In this document: positions 62,241 through 64,000 of the stretch, piece after piece
How the letters are laid out: each line of letters opens with the position of its first letter
Position numbering within the stretch: position 1 is the stretch's first letter
From: Novosphingobium sp. MW5
GTDB lineage: Bacteria; Pseudomonadota; Alphaproteobacteria; Sphingomonadales; Sphingomonadaceae
NCBI GenBank assembly: GCA_025938935.1
Contig: JAPCWB010000001.1
Location: 248,001-312,000, forward strand
Direction: 5' to 3'
Length of the DNA stretch: 64,000 bases
The notes under the pieces: model-generated
The model's input: only the letters and a program-made list of their open reading frames with translations
The model's database searches: none
Told to the model about the DNA's origin: nothing
Program-made: the position numbers and the translations under genes

Positions 62241-63377
62241 TCAGTAGATGACTTCTGCTTCTTCCAGTGCTGCCCGCGCCTTGCAGTCCAGCCCGAGCAG
62301 TTCGCCGTAAACGTATCCTTCGTCCTGCCCCAATTCGGGCGTGCCCCGATGGATGCCCACTTCGGACCCCTTCGACAAGCGCATCGGCACGGCGACCGCG
62401 GCTCGGACCTTTCCGTCCGGCTCATTTACCTCGGTGATCGTGCCTCGCGCGCGAAGGTGCGGATCGTCGGCGATTTCAGGTGTGGTCCAGCTCGCGTGCG
62501 CGGCAACGCCCACTGCCTGCAATTCGGCGGCAGCCTGGTTGGCGTCGCGCTGCGCGGTCCAGGCAGAGATCGCGGTGTCCGAAAGGTCGGTCCCGATGAC
62601 GGTTCGCAGAGCCTGCCGCTCCGCATCGCTGCGCACGGCGATCGAGATCCAGCGATCCTCGCCTGCTGCGGGAAACACGCCATGTGGCTCCAGCCCTTCG
62701 GCCCTGTTGCCCATGCGCCGGGGAGCGCCGCCAGCCGCTGCCAGCAGCAGCGCCTCACCACAGAGCGCCGAGGCCACCTCACGCGCGGCGACATCGACAT
62801 GCGCACCCGTGCCGGTCGCGCGGCGGCGGTGGAGTGCGGCCATGACCGCAACGGCGCTATGCATGCCGACGGTATGGTCCATGACATGACGCATCTCCAC
62901 CGGCGGCCCGTCCTCGAAACCGGTCAGGTCGGAAAGCCCGCCCCATGCCCCGAACAGCGGCGCATAGCCGGCAAAGTGCGAATCCGGTCCGACTTGCCCG
63001 CAAGACGAAACCGAAAGCAGGATGATGTCCCGCTTGACCGCCTTCAGCGCCTCGAACCCCAGCCCGAGCCGTTCGAGCACGCCCGCGCGAAAGCTTTCGG
63101 CGGCAATGTCGGAGACCGCGACCAGCCGCTTGGCGAGCGCAATGCCTTCCGGCTTCTTGAGGTTGATTCGGACCGAAAGCTTGGTCGATGCTACCTGGTC
63201 GAAAGTCGCCGGCCCCTCGCGGCCATAGACCGGGTGCGGCTTGCGAAAGGCATCGGGGCGCATGGCGCTTTCCACCTTCACGACTTCCGCGCCAAGCTGG
63301 CTGAGCAGGTTCGTGCAGAACGGCCCCGCGTTGTGGACGGTGAAATCGGCGATGCGGATGCCGTGGAGGGGCTTCAT
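62241..63377 (-). CDS. Class III (CaiB/BaiF) CoA transferase
   Basis: A 378-residue family III CoA transferase. GIRIADFTVHNAGPFCTNLLSQLGAEVVKVES N-terminal signature, KLSVRINLKKPEG, the catalytic aspartate probably Asp167 (RHVMDHTVGM), then TGTGAHVDVAAREV. It moves CoA from a donor thioester to a carboxylic acid without ATP. Overlaps the next CoA-transferase gene by four bases; the pair may be two subunits or two substrate-specific enzymes. Confidence 0.93.
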   Translation of the reverse strand: MKPLHGIRIADFTVHNAGPFCTNLLSQLGAEVVKVESAMRPDAFRKPHPVYGREGPATFDQVASTKLSVRINLKKPEGIALAKRLVAVSDIAAESFRAGVLERLGLGFEALKAVKRDIILLSVSSCGQVGPDSHFAGYAPLFGAWGGLSDLTGFEDGPPVEMRHVMDHTVGMHSAVAVMAALHRRRATGTGAHVDVAAREVASALCGEALLLAAAGGAPRRMGNRAEGLEPHGVFPAAGEDRWISIAVRSDAERQALRTVIGTDLSDTAISAWTAQRDANQAAAELQAVGVAAHASWTTPEIADDPHLRARGTITEVNEPDGKVRAAVAVPMRLSKGSEVGIHRGTPELGQDEGYVYGELLGLDCKARAALEEAEVIY

Positions 63378-64000
63378 GCCGCGGGCCCTTCGGTCAGCAC
63401 CAAAGGCGCGCCATCGAAGTGGAAGGGCGAAACCAGCATGTCGAGTTCGCCCGCGCCCGGCACCGGCACCTTCTGGAACAGCCCGCGGCTGGCTTCGTGG
63501 CGGTCAGCCAGGACTTCGCCCGGGGTGTAATAGCGGGCGACAGGCACTGAACGGGCCTGTCCTTCGCGGACCACGTCATCTACGCGGCGCGTCTTAGCCC
63601 ATTCCCGGATGTGACGGTTGATTTCCGGCCCCCGGCGGCTGCGCGCGACACTGTCCGCCAGGTCCGGGTCTTGCGCCCATTTTGGGTTGCCGAGCAGGTC
63701 GACGAGGCCGGTCCACTGCCGCTGTTCAAGCGTGAGCAGTTCGACGAAGCCGTCCGCACATTCGATCACCCCGCCGAAACGGAACGAGCGTTCCACCCGG
63801 TGCTCGACCGAGCCGTCACCCAGCCGCTGGATGGCAAAGGCGCCCACAGCAAGGCCCGCGTCCTGGCTCGACACGTCGACATATTGCCCGCCGCAAGTCG
63901 GCCGCGCCCATAGCGCCGAAAGCGCGCCCAGCGCCGCCGCCGTGCCGCCCTGCATCTCGGTAAAATGGCCGTGGATCTTGACCGGCGGACGGTCGGGAAA
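63374..64000 (-). CDS. Class III CoA transferase, cut by right window edge
   Basis: At least 208 residues, open through the edge (FPDRPPVKIHGHFTEMQ...). GGTAAALGALSALWARPTCGGQYVDVSSQDAG corresponds to the AL-R-TGxGQxVDVS region after the catalytic Asp. FRFGGVIECADGFVELL and ARYYTPGEVLADRHEASRGLFQ follow. The N-terminal half lies outside. It heads the visible part of the leftward operon down to 58070. Confidence 0.9.
   Translation of the reverse strand, partial: FPDRPPVKIHGHFTEMQGGTAAALGALSALWARPTCGGQYVDVSSQDAGLAVGAFAIQRLGDGSVEHRVERSFRFGGVIECADGFVELLTLEQRQWTGLVDLLGNPKWAQDPDLADSVARSRRGPEINRHIREWAKTRRVDDVVREGQARSVPVARYYTPGEVLADRHEASRGLFQKVPVPGAGELDMLVSPFHFDGAPLVLTEGPAA

Noticed and set aside
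62349..63530. 393-codon plus-strand frame opposite the CoA transferase
   Set aside because: Antisense shadow of a clear CaiB/BaiF gene.

Overview
The window looks like a GC-rich alphaproteobacterial chromosome, most probably Sphingomonadales (a Novosphingobium- or Sphingobium-like genome). This is inferred from family content: a CC_3452-type exported protein, UPF0262, DUF2142, DUF3667, a 2Fe-2S ferredoxin beside a P450, and TonB receptor/SDR catabolic clusters. No 16S or other taxonomic marker is present.

Layout. (1) 1-9500 is an accessory region. It holds the 3' part of a giant RTX/cadherin-like secreted protein, an AT-rich orphan LuxR-type regulator, and about 2.6 kb of decayed DNA. That decayed DNA contains an IS3-family transposase remnant and two copies of a long hairpin element. 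Next come two unrecognised small genes, a tiny excisionase and a P4-type integrase, which lies next to an intact tRNA-Ser(GGA). (2) 9500-37460 is ordinary chromosomal backbone: a metallopeptidase, cyclophilins, an HxlR regulator, rpmJ, a cell-envelope sugar cluster (DUF2142, SMR-type subunit, methyltransferase, GT2), rpoZ, dnaB, cdd, a GH51 arabinofuranosidase, an M14 carboxypeptidase, galE, ftsH and ribB. (3) From about 37465 to the right edge lies what looks like a catabolic island. It opens with a 24-bp fragment matching the 3' end of a serine tRNA.

The island carries P450, ferredoxin and aldo/keto reductase; a TonB receptor; several SDRs; a LuxE-like/LuxC-like acyl reductase pair without luciferase; two TetR regulators; and a DUF1592/DUF1552 cytochrome-like cluster with exported VOC and Hcp-like proteins. 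A long leftward operon follows (aldehyde dehydrogenase, MaoC-like hydratase, SMP-30 lactonase, 3-hydroxyisobutyrate-type dehydrogenase, two class III CoA transferases). Together these suggest uptake of a hydrophobic compound, oxidation of it, aldehyde/acid interconversion and CoA-dependent breakdown. The substrate cannot be read from the sequence.

The strongest undescribed signal is a 21-bp operator, TATGCR-N9-YGCATA. It occurs five times intact and once degenerate, always at an island promoter or regulator gene (P450, TonB receptor twice, HSD10-like SDR, DUF1592 cluster, TetR). This implies a single TetR-controlled regulon. The second is the pair of hairpin elements near 5.0 and 6.4 kb: their flanks and loop are conserved, while the inner stem differs completely in sequence yet stays self-complementary.

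At least six reading frames are interrupted by probable single-base shifts (11.45-12.11, 18.8, 53.28, 53.9, 54.08 and 56.94 kb). They may be real decay or base-calling errors, so the affected genes are flagged individually.
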